Shown here piece by piece: positions 62,749-64,000 of a stretch of 64,000 bases of DNA. The translations under genes were made by a program, and so were the position numbers. The stretch comes from Flavobacterium araucananum (GTDB lineage: Bacteria; Bacteroidota; Bacteroidia; Flavobacteriales; Flavobacteriaceae): positions 412,009 through 476,008 of the forward strand of contig NZ_MUGS01000002.1 in the NCBI RefSeq assembly GCF_002222055.1. The letters run 5' to 3'. The notes beneath the pieces were generated by a model. It was given only the letters and a program-made list of their open reading frames with translations, was not told the origin of the DNA and made no database searches. Every line of letters begins with the position of its first letter. The stretch's first letter is position 1.

Positions 62749-63993
62749 ATGAGTCAGATAAAAAAACTGTTGATTATTGGGTTTGTTTGGCCTGAACCAA
62801 ATTCATCTGCCGCAGGTGGAAGAATGATGCAATTGATTTCTATTTTTAGAAAAAATGGTTTTGAGATTACTTTTGCAAGTCCGGCTATGGATAGTGATTT
62901 TATGGTCGATTTGTCTGAATCCGGTGTTATAAAAAAGCCTATTGAGCTTAATAATGCGAGTTTTGATGATTTTATAATCGAACTTAATCCTGATGTTGTT
63001 TTATTTGATCGTTTTATGATTGAGGAGCAATTTGGATGGCGCGTATCAGAGAATTGTCCCCGTGCTATTAGATTACTTGATACCGAAGATTTGCATTGTC
63101 TGAGAACGGCAAGACAAAAAGCATTTAAAGAAAACAGAACTTTTAAATGGAATGATTTATTGGTCGAAGAAGTCGCAAAACGTGAAATTGCAAGTATTTT
63201 AAGATGCGATTTGTCGTTTATGATATCTGAATTTGAAATGAAGATTTTAAAGGATGTTTTTAAAATTGATTCCAGTTTATTGCATTATTTGCCTTTTCTG
63301 GTAGATGAAATGTACGAGGATGATCTTTTGGAATTGCCTTCGTTTGAGGAACGCAAGAATTTTATTTTTATTGGTAATTTTCTTCATGAACCCAATTGGA
63401 ACACGGTTCAGCATCTTAAAGAAACGATTTGGCCTTTGCTTAAAAAACAATTTCCAGAAGCTGTTTTAGAAGTTTACGGGGCTTATCCTTCGCAAAAAGT
63501 GTTGCAATTGCACCAGCCTAAAAGCGGTTTTTTTATTATGGGAAGGGCTGCTGATGCTAATGAAGTGGTGAGAAATGCCAGAATTGTTTTGGCGCCAATT
63601 CGGTTTGGAGCAGGTTTAAAAGGAAAATTACTGGAAGCAATGCAATGCGGTACACCAAGTATAACAACAACAATTGGCGCGGAAGCAATGCACAATAATT
63701 TGCCCTGGAATGGTTTTGTTACAGATGATACTGAGGAATTTGTAAAACAAGCAATCGTTTTATATAACGATGAAGTTTTATGGCAAAAATCCCGAAAAAA
63801 TGGGATTGAAATTGTGAATAACTGTTTTCAAATAAGCAAATATTCGGATGAATTAATCAAAGCTGTTAATTTGTTACTGAATGATTCTGAAAGTCACCGC
63901 CTGCATAATTTTATGGGAAGTTTGCTGCAACATCATACTCTAAAAAGTACTAAATATATGGCAAAATGGATTGAAGCTAAAAACAAAAACTAA
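62749..63993 (+). CDS. Glycosyltransferase family protein (GT-B fold)
   Basis: 414 residues from ATG 62749. An in-frame ATG at 62686 adds a segment (MTIYHVNTPKKALF) with no family character, so 62749 is preferred. The C-terminal GT-B nucleotide-sugar region has NFIFIGNFLHEPNWNTVQHL, VLEVYGAYPSQ, and APIRFGAGLKGKLLEAMQCGTPSITT. The N-terminal part begins LIIGFVWPEPNSSAAGGRMMQL, the acceptor-side loop. The donor and acceptor cannot be told. The gene is complete and ends 7 nt before the window edge. Confidence 0.8.
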   Translation: MSQIKKLLIIGFVWPEPNSSAAGGRMMQLISIFRKNGFEITFASPAMDSDFMVDLSESGVIKKPIELNNASFDDFIIELNPDVVLFDRFMIEEQFGWRVSENCPRAIRLLDTEDLHCLRTARQKAFKENRTFKWNDLLVEEVAKREIASILRCDLSFMISEFEMKILKDVFKIDSSLLHYLPFLVDEMYEDDLLELPSFEERKNFIFIGNFLHEPNWNTVQHLKETIWPLLKKQFPEAVLEVYGAYPSQKVLQLHQPKSGFFIMGRAADANEVVRNARIVLAPIRFGAGLKGKLLEAMQCGTPSITTTIGAEAMHNNLPWNGFVTDDTEEFVKQAIVLYNDEVLWQKSRKNGIEIVNNCFQISKYSDELIKAVNLLLNDSESHRLHNFMGSLLQHHTLKSTKYMAKWIEAKNKN

Positions 63994-64000
63994 AAAAATC

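Overview
The window looks like chromosomal DNA of a Flavobacterium-type member of the Bacteroidota. It is AT-rich. Several genes are preceded by the flavobacterial -7 box TAnnTTTG, and start codons lack Shine-Dalgarno sequences. The gliding-motility genes gldA, gldD and gldE are present, as are Bacteroidota families such as DUF3078 and split MetH. No rRNA, tRNA, CRISPR array or intact insertion sequence was recognised.

Region 1-10.2 kb: a ferredoxin-NADP reductase is followed by a repeat-rich strip holding a small antitoxin-like ORF and a frameshifted TfoX-like gene. A clear SAM-I riboswitch then precedes a methionine locus: metH N-terminal half, an inserted leucine-rich-repeat lipoprotein gene, metH C-terminal half, the 3' remnant of a four-helix-bundle gene, metF and a methyltransferase. 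Region 10.5-17.7 kb: a dicarboxylate/amino-acid symporter, a PLP decarboxylase, a TonB-receptor-like barrel protein, gldA and a small outer-membrane barrel. Region 17.7-21.3 kb is the most accessory-looking part: a polymorphic-toxin-like gene and three tandem MORN-repeat, membrane-anchored paralogues (candidate immunity proteins). One of the three is frameshifted at a T7 tract. An XRE regulator lies upstream.

Region 21.8-30.7 kb: cobalamin-independent metE, divergent from an Lrp/AsnC regulator; an anaerobic formate cassette (MFS transporter, pflB, pflA); and dgt. Region 30.8-36.5 kb: a DUF3078 protein, dxs, a Fic-domain gene with twin palindromic operators around its promoter, tadA, and an overlapping antitoxin/zeta-toxin-like pair. 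Region 36.7-45.7 kb: a giant alpha-2-macroglobulin lipoprotein followed by penicillin-binding protein 1C, a classical periplasmic pair, and a hypothetical exported protein. Region 45.8-51.6 kb: RNase G, a 30-residue ribosome-type basic protein and an HU protein, divergent from mutY-ssb-gldE-gldD. Region 51.7-64 kb: an HMA-domain lipoprotein, an EamA transporter, a paired M16 protease (catalytic and non-catalytic subunits), ribosomal proteins L21/L27, a polytopic membrane protein, an AsmA-family protein, miaE and a glycosyltransferase.

Across the window, short tandem arrays with 7- or 8-bp period sit directly against or within about 15 nt of start codons: the TfoX-like gene, metH, metF, the methyltransferase, dgt and pbpC. 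This may be the least-explained recurrent signal here. Several other families of dispersed palindromic elements fill the intergenic gaps.

All identifications are by reading motifs and family resemblance; no database search was run.
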